From the NCBI GenBank assembly GCA_013373245.1, contig JABXID010000153.1, positions 1 to 60,009 of the forward strand: a stretch of DNA of 60,009 nt, read 5' to 3'. Source of the DNA: Gammaproteobacteria bacterium (lineage in GTDB: Bacteria; Pseudomonadota; Gammaproteobacteria; Enterobacterales; Alteromonadaceae). The notes beneath the pieces were generated by a model. The model searched no databases, had not been told where the DNA came from, and saw nothing but the letters and a program-made list of their open reading frames with translations. Position 1 is the stretch's first letter. Every line of letters starts with the position of its first letter. Positions 8,337 to 18,957 of the stretch are shown here, piece after piece. The position numbers and the translations under genes were made by a program.

Positions 8337-9440
8337 ATGTCAATTAATGACAAACAGAGGATAGTGATAAAGGTCGGTAGTGCCTTAATCGCACCAGAAG
8401 GAAAAGGTTGTAGTACAAAGTATTTAAGTAATATTGCTGACTTTATCAGCTCCTGCCGTCAAAGAGGGCAACAAGTCATTTTAGTTTCGTCTGGCTCTGT
8501 TGCAGCAGGTAAACAGTGGTTTGATAATCCAACTGTCACAAAAGGCGTCAAAAAAGCAATGGCGTCAGTCGGTCAAACAGAAATGATGGCCATTTGGGGA
8601 AAGCTTCTTGGCGACCCTTTAGCGCAAATTCTATTAACTCACGCTGATTTATGTAATCGAGAGCGTTACGTTAGTATTAAAGAGACCATTGAATCGTTGT
8701 TAGCAAATGGAATGATCCCAGTCATCAATGAGAATGACACGGTTACATCAGAAGAAGTAAAAGTTGGTGATAACGATAACTTAGCGGCTATGGCAGCTTC
8801 GGCGGTAGACGCAGATGTATTGATCATGTGTACAGACGTAAATGGTCTGTATGACAGAAACCCAACAACTAATCCTGATGCTAAGTTGTTTAGTGTGGTT
8901 ACTGAAATTTCGCCAGAACTATATGACATGGCCGGAGGGGTGACAAGTGCGGTCGGTACTGGTGGAATGTTAACCAAAATAGAAGCCGCAGAAAAATCAA
9001 CGGCACATGGTATCGATACTTATATTATTAATGGTTTTCAGCAAGAGTCGTTTAGTAAATTGTTGCAGGGCTTAAACCCAGGCACTCACTTCCTACCACA
9101 TGAAGCGCCTTTAGCACCTTCTGTACATTGGATGACCCACACTGTACGCGAACGGGGCGAAGTGATAATTGATGATGAAAATCAAGACTTTGCAGAGTCC
9201 GACGAATTTTTAACAACAGATAATATTTTAGAAGTAAAAGGCCAGTTTGGTGTTGGTGACACTGTAGTTGTGTCTACCGATGATGGCACTCGCGTCGCAA
9301 AAGCGAAAGTCAACTACAGCAGTTGTTTGTTGAATTATATAGCGCAAGAGCAGTCTGATGAAGATGACGCTGATTATAACCAACCACAAAATAGACCAAT
9401 TATTTCTAAAGAACATATTGCAGTACTGGAGAACGAATGA
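8337..9440 (+). CDS. proB: Glutamate 5-kinase
   Basis: First step of proline synthesis: ATP-dependent phosphorylation of glutamate to gamma-glutamyl phosphate. The N-terminal amino acid kinase domain shows IKVGSALIAP, VSSGSVAAG, the glutamate-site stretch VINENDTV near residue 130, and TGGMLTKIEAA. A PUA domain occupies about residues 275-350. The length of 367 is normal. I chose the ATG at 8337 over that at 8325 because AGAGGA directly precedes it and MSINDKQ leads into the kinase domain. The stop overlaps the proA start by 4 bp (ATGA), a translational-coupling arrangement. A structured leader lies upstream. In most bacteria proline inhibits the enzyme allosterically. Confidence 0.95.
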   Translation: MSINDKQRIVIKVGSALIAPEGKGCSTKYLSNIADFISSCRQRGQQVILVSSGSVAAGKQWFDNPTVTKGVKKAMASVGQTEMMAIWGKLLGDPLAQILLTHADLCNRERYVSIKETIESLLANGMIPVINENDTVTSEEVKVGDNDNLAAMAASAVDADVLIMCTDVNGLYDRNPTTNPDAKLFSVVTEISPELYDMAGGVTSAVGTGGMLTKIEAAEKSTAHGIDTYIINGFQQESFSKLLQGLNPGTHFLPHEAPLAPSVHWMTHTVRERGEVIIDDENQDFAESDEFLTTDNILEVKGQFGVGDTVVVSTDDGTRVAKAKVNYSSCLLNYIAQEQSDEDDADYNQPQNRPIISKEHIAVLENE

Positions 9441-10684
9441 GTTTAATTACAAACTTATCAAAACAAGCAGCACACGCTGCGCGTAAATTATTAACGTTAA
9501 AAGAAGAAACAAAAAATTATATCTTGCTTGAAATGGCAAGCAGTTTAAGAATTGAAAAAGATGTCATATTGGAAGCAAACAGAAAAGACATTGAGCAAGC
9601 GCGTGAAGATAACTTAGCCAGCGCAATGATTGACCGTCTGTTGTTAACAGATGAAAGAATTGAGTCTATGGCAGCTGGTATCGAGAAAATTGCTACTTTG
9701 TCCGATCCAGTCGGTAAACAAAGGCAAATGCAAGATCAGCCAAATGGGTTAAAAATCAATAAAATGCGCGTTCCACTAGGTGTTGTGTGCATGATTTATG
9801 AAGCACGACCTAATGTAACTGCTGACGCTGGCGCATTATGTTTTAAATCTGGTAACGCCGTTATTCTAAGAGGTGGTAAAGAAGCACTGAATTCAAGTAT
9901 GGCAATAGCGGTTGTTTTGCAAAAAGTATTGGCTTCATTTGGATTGCCAGAAGAATTAATTACTGTAATTCCTCACCCTGACAGAAGTCTAATGATGGAG
10001 TTAATGGAACAAAGAAAGTACATCGACGTCATCATTCCTCGTGGCGGAGAAGGACTTATAAACTTTGTTACTGATAATAGTAAGGTTCCAGTGATCCAGC
10101 ACTTTAAAGGCGTATGTCACTTATATGTCGATAAAGACGCTGATGTTACAAAAGCTATCAATTTATTAGTCAACGGCAAAACACAACGTACTGGTGTATG
10201 CAACGCGCTTGAAGGTTTAGTGGTTCATAGAGACATCGCGGATAAGTTTTTACCATTGGCGGCGAAAGCATTGAGCAAACACAATGTGATCATTAACGCC
10301 TGTAAAAATAGCGTTAATTACTTTGATTGTGCCAAGTTAATTGAAGATGAAGATTTCGGTGAAGAATACTTAGACTTAGAAATCGCCGTAAAATTGGTTG
10401 ATTCATTAGACGATGCCATTGACCATATTGATGATAATGGCAGTAATCATACTGAGGTTATTTGTACTGAAAACACAGAAACTTCTACCATTTTCCAACA
10501 ATGCGTTGATGCATCGGTTGTTATGGTTAACGCGTCGTCTCGTTTTTCTGATGGTGGCGAGTTAGGCCTTGGTGCTGAAATAGGCATTGCAACCACAAAA
10601 CTGCATGCATACGGACCTATGGGTTTAGAGTCATTAACTACCGAAAAGTATTTAGTGACGGGTAATGGTCATATACGAGTGTAA
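9437..10684 (+). CDS. proA: Gamma-glutamyl phosphate reductase
   Basis: Second step of proline synthesis: NADPH-dependent reduction of gamma-glutamyl phosphate to glutamate semialdehyde, which cyclises to pyrroline-5-carboxylate. The 415-residue protein has the aldehyde dehydrogenase fold, with the cofactor-binding stretch SGNAVILRGGKEA, the PRGGEGLI motif and the catalytic cysteine in GKTQRTGVCNALE near residue 255. The C-terminal family motif DGGELGLGAEIGIATTKLHA is intact. It overlaps proB by 4 bp and the operon ends at a strong terminator. proC is not in the window. Confidence 0.96.
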   Translation: MSLITNLSKQAAHAARKLLTLKEETKNYILLEMASSLRIEKDVILEANRKDIEQAREDNLASAMIDRLLLTDERIESMAAGIEKIATLSDPVGKQRQMQDQPNGLKINKMRVPLGVVCMIYEARPNVTADAGALCFKSGNAVILRGGKEALNSSMAIAVVLQKVLASFGLPEELITVIPHPDRSLMMELMEQRKYIDVIIPRGGEGLINFVTDNSKVPVIQHFKGVCHLYVDKDADVTKAINLLVNGKTQRTGVCNALEGLVVHRDIADKFLPLAAKALSKHNVIINACKNSVNYFDCAKLIEDEDFGEEYLDLEIAVKLVDSLDDAIDHIDDNGSNHTEVICTENTETSTIFQQCVDASVVMVNASSRFSDGGELGLGAEIGIATTKLHAYGPMGLESLTTEKYLVTGNGHIRV

Positions 10685-10720
10685 TTTAAGTTTTGTCCTT
10701 AAGACACAATTGTAATTAGC

Positions 10721-10756
10721 AAAAAAGCGGTGATTATTGAAATCATCGCTTTTTTA
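10721..10756 (+). terminator. Rho-independent terminator of proBA
   Basis: AAAAAGCGGTGATT pairs with AATCATCGCTTTTT across a 4-nt loop with one G-U wobble, followed by more T and an AT-rich tail. It lies 36 bp after the proA stop. Confidence 0.85.
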
Positions 10757-10888
10757 TTTTTCGTTATAAATAAATTAACTTTTTAAAAGCAGTTCACAGT
10801 AAATTTCAGTCATTTTGACGGGTACTGCATAGACCAAAGTCAACTTGCGTGGTTAAATGATCTGGATTTAATCAACAAGGCATAATCA

Positions 10889-13366
10889 ATGACTAAAACC
10901 AATTATGTAAGCACGCCTTGTGCTTATATCGCGTCAATAGCGATATTCACATCTTCTGTTTATTTTTCTTCTGAAGTACAAGCAAACTCAAATACTCAAG
11001 TAGATTCGGATATTGAGATAACACTCGAAAAAATAATGTCTGACCCTAGATGGATTGCAAACTCACCACAACAACCTCGTTGGTTACCTAATTCGCAACA
11101 CGTTGTATTTGAAAAAAATCAGCCGCAAGGTCCTCTTAAAGATACCGTAGTACTTGATGTTACTAATTCATCACAAGAGCAAGTAGAATTAGCGAAAATG
11201 CATCAGTACGATATGAGTGACTTAACTTATAATATCGACGGAGAGTTAGCCGCTTATATTTTTCAAGGCGATGTATTTTTGTTGGATATTAAACAAAACC
11301 AACTAAAGCAACTTACACAAACCAGCTCTCAGGAGAATTCCCCGCAATTTTTGCATAACGGTCATTTGGCCTATTGGTTAGGGGATAATATTCATGCAAT
11401 AGATCTAGATTCTAACTTATCGTACGAATTAGTTAGCTTTTCCATGTCCGATCAGCCTAAACCACCCGAAGGTCCAAAAGACATTATTGCTAAAGAGCAA
11501 CATGAATTAATTGATTATGTTGCCAAAAAACATTCTGATTCGATATCGCGATATGAACATAAACTAGCGTTACGAAAACAAAACTCAGCAATGACGGCTG
11601 AGCCTATATACTTAGGTGAAGGTCAGTACATTGTCGATGCTTCTTTATCACCAAAAGGAGATAAAGTAATTGTCGTAACAGCGGAATCAAAACCTTGGCG
11701 TGGCGAAAATGATTTAATGCCTAATTACATTGGTCAAGATGGCAGAATTCAGTTCGACAAAGTTAGACGTCGTGTTTCAGACGCTGAACCAAATCAGCAG
11801 CGTTTTTGGTTGGTAGATATTGCCGAGAATTCGTTAGAACCACTTTCAATAAAATCTTTACCAGATCACGACAAAGATGTACTAAAAGAGGTAAAAATTG
11901 AAAACGCTAAGGCACAGGGTAAAAAATATAAAAGTGTAAAACAACAACGCACTATTAATCTATTAGTTGATTGGACTTGGTCGCAAAGTGCTATTCAATG
12001 GCACACTGATGGTAAAAATGTTGCCATTATGTTTGAAGCTTGGGACAACAAAGACCGCTGGATTGCGACGGTAGACTTAGACAAAGCATTGTTAGTTAAT
12101 CAACATCAATTGCATGATGATGCGTGGATCAATTACACCTTTAATCAATTTGGTTGGTTTAACGAGTCCGATACCTTGTACTTCTTATCAGAGCAATCTG
12201 GTTACTCACATATTTACACTAAAAAACTATCAGCTAAACGTGAACGCCAAATTACGGCTGGAAACTTTGAAGTTTCTGATGTTTATCTAACTAAAGATGA
12301 CAGTAAATTTTATTTCCGTGCGAATGTTGAACATCCAGGTAATTACCAAATTTACAGCCTGGAAAGCGACGAGCGTAAAGAAGATGAACCAACCGCATTA
12401 ACTTCGTTAAAGGGCAATAATCGTTTTCATATGAGTCCAGACGAGCAAAAGCTATTGGTGGTGCATAGTAATCTATTAACACCTGAAGAGTTGTACTTGG
12501 TTGACTTAGACAATAGTAACGTCGCGAAACGATTAACTCATACGGTTACCGAAGAATTCCTATCTATGCCTTGGACAAAACCTGAGGTAGTTCAGGTGAA
12601 ATCGTCTTATGCCGATCAACCTATTTATGCCAAAGTTTATTATCCGAAAGGGTTATCAAAACAAGAGAAAAAAGACGCGATGAAACGTCGAGCTGTTATT
12701 TTCAACCATGGCGCCGGTTATTTACAAAACAGTGATTTTGGCTTTTCAGGCTATTTCCGAGAATTCATGTTCCACAGTATGTTAGCACAACAAGGTTATG
12801 TAGTAATGGACATGGATTATCGTGCGTCAAAAGGTTATGGACGCGATTGGCGCACAGCTATTTATCGTCAAATGGGCACACCAGAAGTGCAAGATTTGCG
12901 AGACGGTGTTGAATGGTTAGTAGCTAACGCAAATGTCGATAGAGAACGTATTGGCACTTACGGTGGTTCATACGGCGGCTTCATGACGTTTATGGCGTTA
13001 TTTACCCAACCGGATCTATTCCAAGCAGGCGCAGCTTTAAGACCAGTGTCTGATTGGGCGCATTATAATGATGGTTATACGTCAAATATCTTAAACCGTC
13101 CGAAAGACGATATGTTGGCCTATCGTAAAAGTTCGCCAATATACTTTGCCGAAGGACTTGAAAAGCCGTTGTTGATCAATGCACCAATGATAGACGACAA
13201 CGTGTTCTTTTTAGATGTGGTGCGTTTAGTACAACGTTTAATTGAATTAGAAAAAGAGGATTTTGAAACGGCAATTTATCCAGTAGAACCACACGGTTTT
13301 GTTCAACCATCAAGTTGGTTGGATGAATACAGACGTATTTACAAGCTGTTCGAAACACACCTATAA
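10889..13366 (+). CDS. S9-family prolyl oligopeptidase / dipeptidyl peptidase-like, secreted
   Basis: Serine peptidase of 825 residues with an N-terminal export signal (hydrophobic stretch near residues 10-30 ending close to VQANS). A beta-propeller of about residues 60-570 precedes a C-terminal alpha/beta-hydrolase domain. The nucleophile is Ser694 in GTYGGSYGGFM, the acid Asp769 or Asp770 in MIDDNV, and the histidine His802 in EPHGF. Family members cleave dipeptides or short peptides, often after proline; the specificity here is not readable. Export suggests periplasmic peptide scavenging, common in marine heterotrophs. It is a single-gene unit with an AAGG ribosome-binding site and its own terminator. 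Confidence 0.9.
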   Translation: MTKTNYVSTPCAYIASIAIFTSSVYFSSEVQANSNTQVDSDIEITLEKIMSDPRWIANSPQQPRWLPNSQHVVFEKNQPQGPLKDTVVLDVTNSSQEQVELAKMHQYDMSDLTYNIDGELAAYIFQGDVFLLDIKQNQLKQLTQTSSQENSPQFLHNGHLAYWLGDNIHAIDLDSNLSYELVSFSMSDQPKPPEGPKDIIAKEQHELIDYVAKKHSDSISRYEHKLALRKQNSAMTAEPIYLGEGQYIVDASLSPKGDKVIVVTAESKPWRGENDLMPNYIGQDGRIQFDKVRRRVSDAEPNQQRFWLVDIAENSLEPLSIKSLPDHDKDVLKEVKIENAKAQGKKYKSVKQQRTINLLVDWTWSQSAIQWHTDGKNVAIMFEAWDNKDRWIATVDLDKALLVNQHQLHDDAWINYTFNQFGWFNESDTLYFLSEQSGYSHIYTKKLSAKRERQITAGNFEVSDVYLTKDDSKFYFRANVEHPGNYQIYSLESDERKEDEPTALTSLKGNNRFHMSPDEQKLLVVHSNLLTPEELYLVDLDNSNVAKRLTHTVTEEFLSMPWTKPEVVQVKSSYADQPIYAKVYYPKGLSKQEKKDAMKRRAVIFNHGAGYLQNSDFGFSGYFREFMFHSMLAQQGYVVMDMDYRASKGYGRDWRTAIYRQMGTPEVQDLRDGVEWLVANANVDRERIGTYGGSYGGFMTFMALFTQPDLFQAGAALRPVSDWAHYNDGYTSNILNRPKDDMLAYRKSSPIYFAEGLEKPLLINAPMIDDNVFFLDVVRLVQRLIELEKEDFETAIYPVEPHGFVQPSSWLDEYRRIYKLFETHL

Positions 13367-13407
13367 TCGACTCAATTCTAGCTTAGGCGTGAATATTTAA
13401 TCATCAT

Positions 13408-13434
13408 AAAGGCCAGTTAACTCTGGCCTTTTTT
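13408..13434 (+). terminator. Terminator after the S9 peptidase
   Basis: AAAGGCCAG pairs perfectly with CTGGCCTTT around a 6-nt loop, followed by T residues. It overlaps the stop codon of the convergent rhombosortase-like gene (13417-13419). Confidence 0.85.
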
Positions 13435-14007
13435 AATGGTTTTGTTTGGTAGCAAAGCCGCTAAAACTAGACCCGCCAATACACCTAACAAATGGGCTTC
13501 TACCGCAACATTGGCATTGATCATTTCTATTGTTGATTCAGATGCGCCATAAACATTTTCATAAACGACTTTCAAAAATACACCTAATACAATTAGCCAG
13601 CCTGTTTTATCTTTATTCAATATGTCCTGAATTGCGCCATAAATGATAAATGTATGGATAATAGCGGACATGCCCGCATAATGACGGTATTCGGCAAACA
13701 ACATCAAACTGATACCAACTAACAGTAAGCTCGACAGTAACAAAATACTAAATTGACGTTTACCGTAATACTCACCGTGTAACGCCCAAATTAATAAAAA
13801 TCCGCCACAATTAAGCAATAGATGTGTAATGTTGGTATGGAGCAGTTGTCCTGTGACCATTCGCCAAAGCTCACCATTAAGAATTTTTTCTGGGTAAAAA
13901 CCAAACAGTTGAGCACTTGTTGGTTGCAGTAATTCTAGTCCCGCCATTACGATGATTAGAATTATGGGAGCGGTGATGTATTTACTTTGAACGGGCAAGT
14001 TCAGCAT
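13417..14007 (-). CDS. Rhomboid-family intramembrane protease, rhombosortase-like
   Basis: Polytopic inner-membrane serine protease of 196 residues with about six hydrophobic segments. Rhomboid landmarks: LLHTNITHLLLNCGG (His and Asn of the oxyanion region), the serine in YAGMSAIIH and a late-helix histidine in VAVEAHLLG. The short length and lack of extra domains resemble rhombosortase, which trims proteins carrying a GlyGly-CTERM tail so they can be attached to the cell surface. The usual GxSG motif reads GMSA here. I found no GlyGly-CTERM protein in the window, so substrates, if any, are elsewhere. It is divergent from the ggt gene. Alternative: an ordinary short rhomboid. Confidence 0.72.
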   Translation of the reverse strand: MLNLPVQSKYITAPIILIIVMAGLELLQPTSAQLFGFYPEKILNGELWRMVTGQLLHTNITHLLLNCGGFLLIWALHGEYYGKRQFSILLLSSLLLVGISLMLFAEYRHYAGMSAIIHTFIIYGAIQDILNKDKTGWLIVLGVFLKVVYENVYGASESTIEMINANVAVEAHLLGVLAGLVLAALLPNKTIKKGQS

Positions 14008-14096
14008 GTGACGAGCAGCCTAATTTTTTCTGTGATTTGGAGAGACAACTTGTTACCATCGAAATTCGATTATATGTAATAAAAAGTTGTAATTTC

Positions 14097-15836
14097 ATGC
14101 GCTTATTTACTCTTATTTTGTTGGTTTTTGCAACCTGTTCAGAATCTAAACAAGCCTCACGTGCAGTACCTGAAGCATTCACTGGCTTAAATTATCAAAA
14201 AGCATCGTACGGTGTTCAAGGCATGGTAACCGCTGCCAATCCTCATGCGGTGAATGCTGGCGTTAAAATGATAGAAATGGGTGGCAACGCAGTTGATGCA
14301 GCCGTGGCGATTCAACTGGTGTTGACTTTGGTTGAGCCGCAATCATCTGGAATTGGTGGTGGTGCGTTTATGTTGTGGTATGACACACAAACAGGTTCAA
14401 TCACCAGTTATGACGGTCGTGAGACTGCGCCACTGAATGCAACGCCAGAGCTATTTTTAGACGAGTCAGGTAAGCCTGCACGTTGGATAGATGCTGTCAT
14501 AGGTGGCCGTTCTGTAGGAACTCCTGGTGTATTAAAAATGTTGTGGTTCGCTCATCAACAACATGGCAAGTTACCTTGGAAAAAGTTGTTTTCACCAGCT
14601 ATTAAATTAGCACAAAATGGTTTTGTGGTGAGTCCTCGTCTTGCCAAACTAGTGGCGATGAAGTTCAACCCTGGAATAGCTATGTTACCAGCTGCGAAGC
14701 GTTATTTCTTTCCTAATGGCAAGGCATTACAAGAAGGTCAAACACTTAAAAATGTTGAATTTGCCGAAACATTAAAACGAATTTCAGAACAAGGTGTTGA
14801 AGCGTTTTATCAAGGTGAAACCGCAGCAAATATTGTAGATGCTGTACAAAATGCAGCAATAGCGCCCGGCGTTTTGTCGCTAAATGACTTAAAAAGCTAT
14901 CAACCTAAGCAAAGAGACGTAGGCTGTTTAGATTACCTAGCAGAAACGGGTAAATACAAAATTTGCAGTATGGGACCTCCAAGTTCTGGTGGTTATACAG
15001 TTTTACAATTATTAAAAATTCTTGAACCATATGAATTAACAAAACACCCAATTGATAGCATTGAGACTGTTCATATGTACACGCAAGCGGCGAAATTGGC
15101 GTTTGCGGATAGAGACAAGTATTTAGCCGATAGTGACTTTGTAGAAGTGCCAAGCCTAAGACAATATATTGAGCCTAATTATATAAATTCTCGAAGAACA
15201 ATTATTTCTAAAACGAATGACTTAGGTAAAGCGATAGCCGGCAATGTCATAACAAATACGCAAGCGCAAAACGTTAGTGTGGAACAGCCGAATACTAGTC
15301 ACATCTCCATAGTCGACAAGCAAGGAAATGCGGTTTCTATGACCACCAGCATCGAAATGGGTTTCGGCTCAGCTGTCATGGTGGATGGCTTTTTATTAAA
15401 TAATCAACTTACCGATTTTTCACTGGTTCCTAGTAAAAATGGCAAGTTAATCGCTAATCGTGTACAAGCGGGAAAACGACCGCGTAGCTCAATGACGCCA
15501 GTTATGGTGTTTAAAGACGATGAGTTATTTGCAGTACTTGGTTCGCCGGGCGGCAGCCGTATTATTAATTACGTCGGTTATGCATTAATTGGCTTACTGG
15601 ATTATGGTATGGATATGAAACAAGTCGCCGATATGCCGCGAATATCAAATCGTAACGGGGCAACGGGTCTTGAAAAAAATACAAGCTTAGAGAAACTTAA
15701 ACCGCAACTAGAAAGGTTAGGACACAAAGTACGTATGACTGACATGACGTCAGGTATCCATGGTGTTTTAAAAACTGATAAAGGTTGGCAAGGCGCAGCG
15801 GATCCAAGACGAGAGGGCACTGCCGTCGGTCTATAA
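14097..15836 (+). CDS. ggt: Gamma-glutamyltransferase
   Basis: Periplasmic enzyme that hydrolyses or transfers the gamma-glutamyl group of glutathione and related peptides. The precursor (579 residues from the ATG at 14097) cleaves itself before a threonine: Thr400 in NTSHISIVD starts the small subunit and is the nucleophile. Other landmarks are GGNAVDAAVA, SSGIGGGAF, the glutamate-binding arginine in DGRETAP, RPRSSMTPVM and GSPGGSRI. The N-terminus has an export signal; the cysteine in FATCSES resembles a weak lipobox, so membrane anchoring is possible. A TTG at 14037 extends the frame but adds a charged tail before the signal, so I prefer the ATG. Divergent from the rhombosortase-like gene. 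Confidence 0.94.
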   Translation: MRLFTLILLVFATCSESKQASRAVPEAFTGLNYQKASYGVQGMVTAANPHAVNAGVKMIEMGGNAVDAAVAIQLVLTLVEPQSSGIGGGAFMLWYDTQTGSITSYDGRETAPLNATPELFLDESGKPARWIDAVIGGRSVGTPGVLKMLWFAHQQHGKLPWKKLFSPAIKLAQNGFVVSPRLAKLVAMKFNPGIAMLPAAKRYFFPNGKALQEGQTLKNVEFAETLKRISEQGVEAFYQGETAANIVDAVQNAAIAPGVLSLNDLKSYQPKQRDVGCLDYLAETGKYKICSMGPPSSGGYTVLQLLKILEPYELTKHPIDSIETVHMYTQAAKLAFADRDKYLADSDFVEVPSLRQYIEPNYINSRRTIISKTNDLGKAIAGNVITNTQAQNVSVEQPNTSHISIVDKQGNAVSMTTSIEMGFGSAVMVDGFLLNNQLTDFSLVPSKNGKLIANRVQAGKRPRSSMTPVMVFKDDELFAVLGSPGGSRIINYVGYALIGLLDYGMDMKQVADMPRISNRNGATGLEKNTSLEKLKPQLERLGHKVRMTDMTSGIHGVLKTDKGWQGAADPRREGTAVGL

Positions 15837-15847
15837 TAATCTCCACC

Positions 15848-15880
15848 AATTGCCTAACATTTTTTATGTTAGGCAATTTA
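15848..15880 (+). terminator. Hairpin after ggt, probable terminator
   Basis: AATTGCCTAACAT (15848-15860) and ATGTTAGGCAATT (15866-15878) form a perfect 13-bp stem with a T5 loop, 12 bp after the stop. The T tail is short, so termination may be weak or helped by Rho. Confidence 0.6.
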
Positions 15881-16224
15881 ACTAAATACATCACTTTCTC
15901 TTTATCTTTCGCGTTACATTGCTTAATACTTAATCAAACCTTATTTGCTCGGCTCATGAAGTGTTCAAAATATGTAATAAAATTACGGTTTGCAAACGTA
16001 TGTAAGTGAAAAAGTCACTAGTTCACCTTGGTCTAAGCGCCTGTTCCATATATTCTTAATACATATTTTTAAGCAACCAACAAATTCTTAACTCGTAGTT
16101 TTCTAACAAATAGACAGCTGACGCGAGTTAAAAAATTATCAAATTAATCAACAGACTTGTTAAAAAAGAGCTATAACTCTAATTAGGAAATGATAAGTCA
16201 GTTAGAACATGAGTGAGCTAAAAC
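15881..16224. other. Gene-free region between ggt and glgP
   Basis: No convincing gene: a short plus-strand frame crossing the ggt terminator has no family features. There is an 8-bp inverted pair, TTAACTCG (16088-16095) and CGAGTTAA (16124-16131), 28 bp apart. The glgP promoter must lie here but I cannot point to good -35 and -10 boxes. Confidence 0.4.
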
Positions 16225-18714
16225 ATGGCAAAAACTAAAGCGAAAACGAGCAAGCCGACAACAGCGATTGGCAACATAACTCCAAAGCAGTTCAAAGAAT
16301 CAATTGTTAAACACTTAAACAGCACTTTTGGTACAGATCAAAACAAAGCAAGCAACCGCTCATGGTGGAACGCAACTGCGGCGGCAATGAACGACTACGT
16401 GCATGAGCGTTTGAGTAAAACTCAGAAATCGTATTTTGAAAATGATACACGCGCGGTTCATTATTTCTCGTTAGAGTTCTTAATGGGGCGTTTAACATCA
16501 AACAACTTATATAATATGGGTCTGTTTGAAACGGCACAAAAAGCGTTAAAAGAATTAGACATCGACATTAATGAGTTGGTTGATGAAGAAGAAGACATGG
16601 CACTTGGTAACGGCGGTTTAGGTCGTCTAGCTGCGTGTTTTATCGATTCATTAGCAACCATGGAATTACCTGCTGTAGGTTACGGTATTCACTATGAGCA
16701 CGGTTTATTCCGTCAAGAGTTCTTAGACGGTCGTCAAATTGAGCGTCCAGACAGCTGGCGTGAATATGGCAATCCGTTTGAGTTGTGTCGTCCGGAGTCT
16801 ATCCAAGAAATTCCACTATATGGTTACGTAGAAACTAAGTTTGATGATAAGGGCCACGTAGTTAAAGAATGGCACCCAGGTCGCATCATAAAAGGTGTTC
16901 CATGGGATGTTCCTGTCGTTGGCTACAATGGTAACAACGTTAATGTTTTACGTTTGTGGGAGAGTCGCAGTTCTGATTTCTTTAACTGGGACGTATTTAA
17001 CTCAGGCGGTTATCACGACGCTTATAAAGAAAACGTAGAGTCTGAAACCATCTCAAAAGTACTTTACCCGAATGACGAAACTGACGCAGGTAAAGAATTA
17101 CGTTTAATTCAACAATATTTCTTCAGTGCATGTTCATTAAAAGACATCATTCGTCGTTACAAACGCGCACACGGTGACGATTGGAGCAAATTCTCGGCAC
17201 AAGTTTCCGTTCAGTTAAACGATACGCACCCAGCGGTAGCAATTCCAGAACTGATGCGAATCTTAGTTGACCGCGCACAATTAGATTGGGACTACGCGTG
17301 GCAAATTTGTCGCGAGACATTTGCCTACACCAACCACACATTATTACCAGAAGCGCTAGAGAAGTGGTCAGTTCGTTTATTCGAACGCGTATTGCCTCGT
17401 CACTTAGAGATCATTTATGAAATCAACCGTCGCTTCTTAGATGACGAAGTTGAAGCTAAATGGCCGGGTAATGATGAAATCAAAGCCAAGTTGTCAATCA
17501 TCGAAGAAGGCAACGAGCGCATGGTAAGAATGGGTAACTTAAGTGTTATCGGCTCTAACAAAGTAAACGGTGTGGCAGAAGTTCACTCGGCGCTGGTAAA
17601 AACCGACTTATTCCCAGAATTTGACGCGTTATGGCCAGAAAAACTAACTAACGTCACAAATGGTGTAACCCCTCGTCGTTGGTTAAAAGCTTGTAATCCA
17701 GAGTTAGCTAAGTTAATCGACAAAACGGTTGGTACAGAATGGCCGACGGACCTTGAATTGTTGCGTGACTTAGATAAAAAAGCTGGCGATGCCAAGTTCC
17801 AAAAGAGCTACATGGACATCAAACACGCTAATAAAGTTGAGTTAGCGGCGGTAATTAAAGAGCTAACAGACGTTGAAGTTGATCCAACAGCTATTTTCGA
17901 TATTCAAATTAAACGTTTACACGAATATAAACGTCAACACTTAAACTTATTGCATATCATGGCGCTGTATCGTCGTTTATTGCAAAATCCAGATTACGAT
18001 ATGCACCCACGTGTGTTTATCTTCGGCGCAAAAGCGGCTCCGGGTTATGCATTAGCAAAAGACATCATTTATGCAATCAATCAAGTCGCTGAGCGCGTAA
18101 ATAACGATGAGCGCATTAAAGGTAAATTGAAAGTTGTCTTCTTACCAAACTACCGAGTGACGTTAGCTGAGAAAATGATCCCTGCGGCTGATGTATCTGA
18201 GCAAATATCTACTGCAGGTAAAGAAGCGTCTGGTACAGGTAACATGAAGTTGGCGCTTAACGGTGCACTTACGATTGGTACACTTGATGGTGCCAACATC
18301 GAAATCGCCGAAGAAGTGGGCGAAGAAAACGTTGTTATCTTTGGTCTAACGGTTGATGAAGTAAAAGCGGTTAAAAAGGCAGGATACAATCCTTGGGATT
18401 ACTATTACGGTAACGATGAGATCAAAGCCGTTCTAGACTGGTTCGAAACAGATTACTTCACACCAGGCAAACCGGGTGAGTTAGCCGGTATCAAACACAG
18501 CTTGTTAGACGGTGGCGATCCATACTTATGTTTAGCTGATTTTGAGTCTTATTCAGAAGCGCATAAAGTGGTTGATGCCAAATACCGTGATACTAAAGGT
18601 TGGGCGAAAAGCGCTATTTTGAACACCGCGTACATGGGTAAATTTAACTCAGACCGTTCAATCCAAGACTACGTTGACCGTATCTGGAAACTAAAAGCGT
18701 GTTCAGTTAAATAA
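16225..18714 (+). CDS. glgP: Glycogen/starch/alpha-glucan phosphorylase
   Basis: Cytoplasmic PLP enzyme that releases glucose-1-phosphate from alpha-1,4-glucans. The 829-residue length is typical. Landmarks include [17 protein letters not shown] near residue 125, [16 protein letters not shown], the catalytic stretch [13 protein letters not shown], and the PLP-lysine region [14 protein letters not shown] with its lysine near residue 675. It stands alone: no other glg or mal gene is nearby, whereas E. coli groups glgP with glgBXCA. Codon use is smoother than in the accessory genes downstream, as expected for a well-expressed enzyme. It ends at a strong terminator. Confidence 0.96.
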   Translation: MAKTKAKTSKPTTAIGNITPKQFKESIVKHLNSTFGTDQNKASNRSWWNATAAAMNDYVHERLSKTQKSYFENDTRAVHYFSLEFLMGRLTSNNLYNMGLFETAQKALKELDIDINELVDEEEDMALGNGGLGRLAACFIDSLATMELPAVGYGIHYEHGLFRQEFLDGRQIERPDSWREYGNPFELCRPESIQEIPLYGYVETKFDDKGHVVKEWHPGRIIKGVPWDVPVVGYNGNNVNVLRLWESRSSDFFNWDVFNSGGYHDAYKENVESETISKVLYPNDETDAGKELRLIQQYFFSACSLKDIIRRYKRAHGDDWSKFSAQVSVQLNDTHPAVAIPELMRILVDRAQLDWDYAWQICRETFAYTNHTLLPEALEKWSVRLFERVLPRHLEIIYEINRRFLDDEVEAKWPGNDEIKAKLSIIEEGNERMVRMGNLSVIGSNKVNGVAEVHSALVKTDLFPEFDALWPEKLTNVTNGVTPRRWLKACNPELAKLIDKTVGTEWPTDLELLRDLDKKAGDAKFQKSYMDIKHANKVELAAVIKELTDVEVDPTAIFDIQIKRLHEYKRQHLNLLHIMALYRRLLQNPDYDMHPRVFIFGAKAAPGYALAKDIIYAINQVAERVNNDERIKGKLKVVFLPNYRVTLAEKMIPAADVSEQISTAGKEASGTGNMKLALNGALTIGTLDGANIEIAEEVGEENVVIFGLTVDEVKAVKKAGYNPWDYYYGNDEIKAVLDWFETDYFTPGKPGELAGIKHSLLDGGDPYLCLADFESYSEAHKVVDAKYRDTKGWAKSAILNTAYMGKFNSDRSIQDYVDRIWKLKACSVK

Positions 18715-18737
18715 CGGAACTTTATTTTCAAACTATC

Positions 18738-18764
18738 AAAACCCGCTTATTCAGCGGGTTTTTT
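18738..18764 (+). terminator. Rho-independent terminator of glgP
   Basis: AAAACCCGCT pairs perfectly with AGCGGGTTTT around a 5-nt loop, followed by further T residues, 23 bp after the stop. Confidence 0.9.
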
Positions 18765-18957
18765 ATTTTCTGTGTATTAATTCTCATTCATTATTCAATC
18801 GCTCTCATATTCCAGAAAACACTCCATTTGCACTTTTTAACCTCTGACCTTTTTCTAAATAGTAATATTTTCTTTATCTAGTAATGAGTTAACAAGTCTG
18901 ATAAAACTAAGCCAATCACTTAATTTTAAATTGTTATGTTTCAAGGATGGTTCCTAT

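Noticed and set aside
13982-14182. 66-codon minus-strand frame overlapping the rhombosortase-like gene start and ggt
   Set aside because: Covers two supported genes and encodes nothing recognisable.
15785-16009. 74-codon plus-strand frame at the end of ggt
   Set aside because: It runs through ggt's last codons and the terminator hairpin and has no family features.
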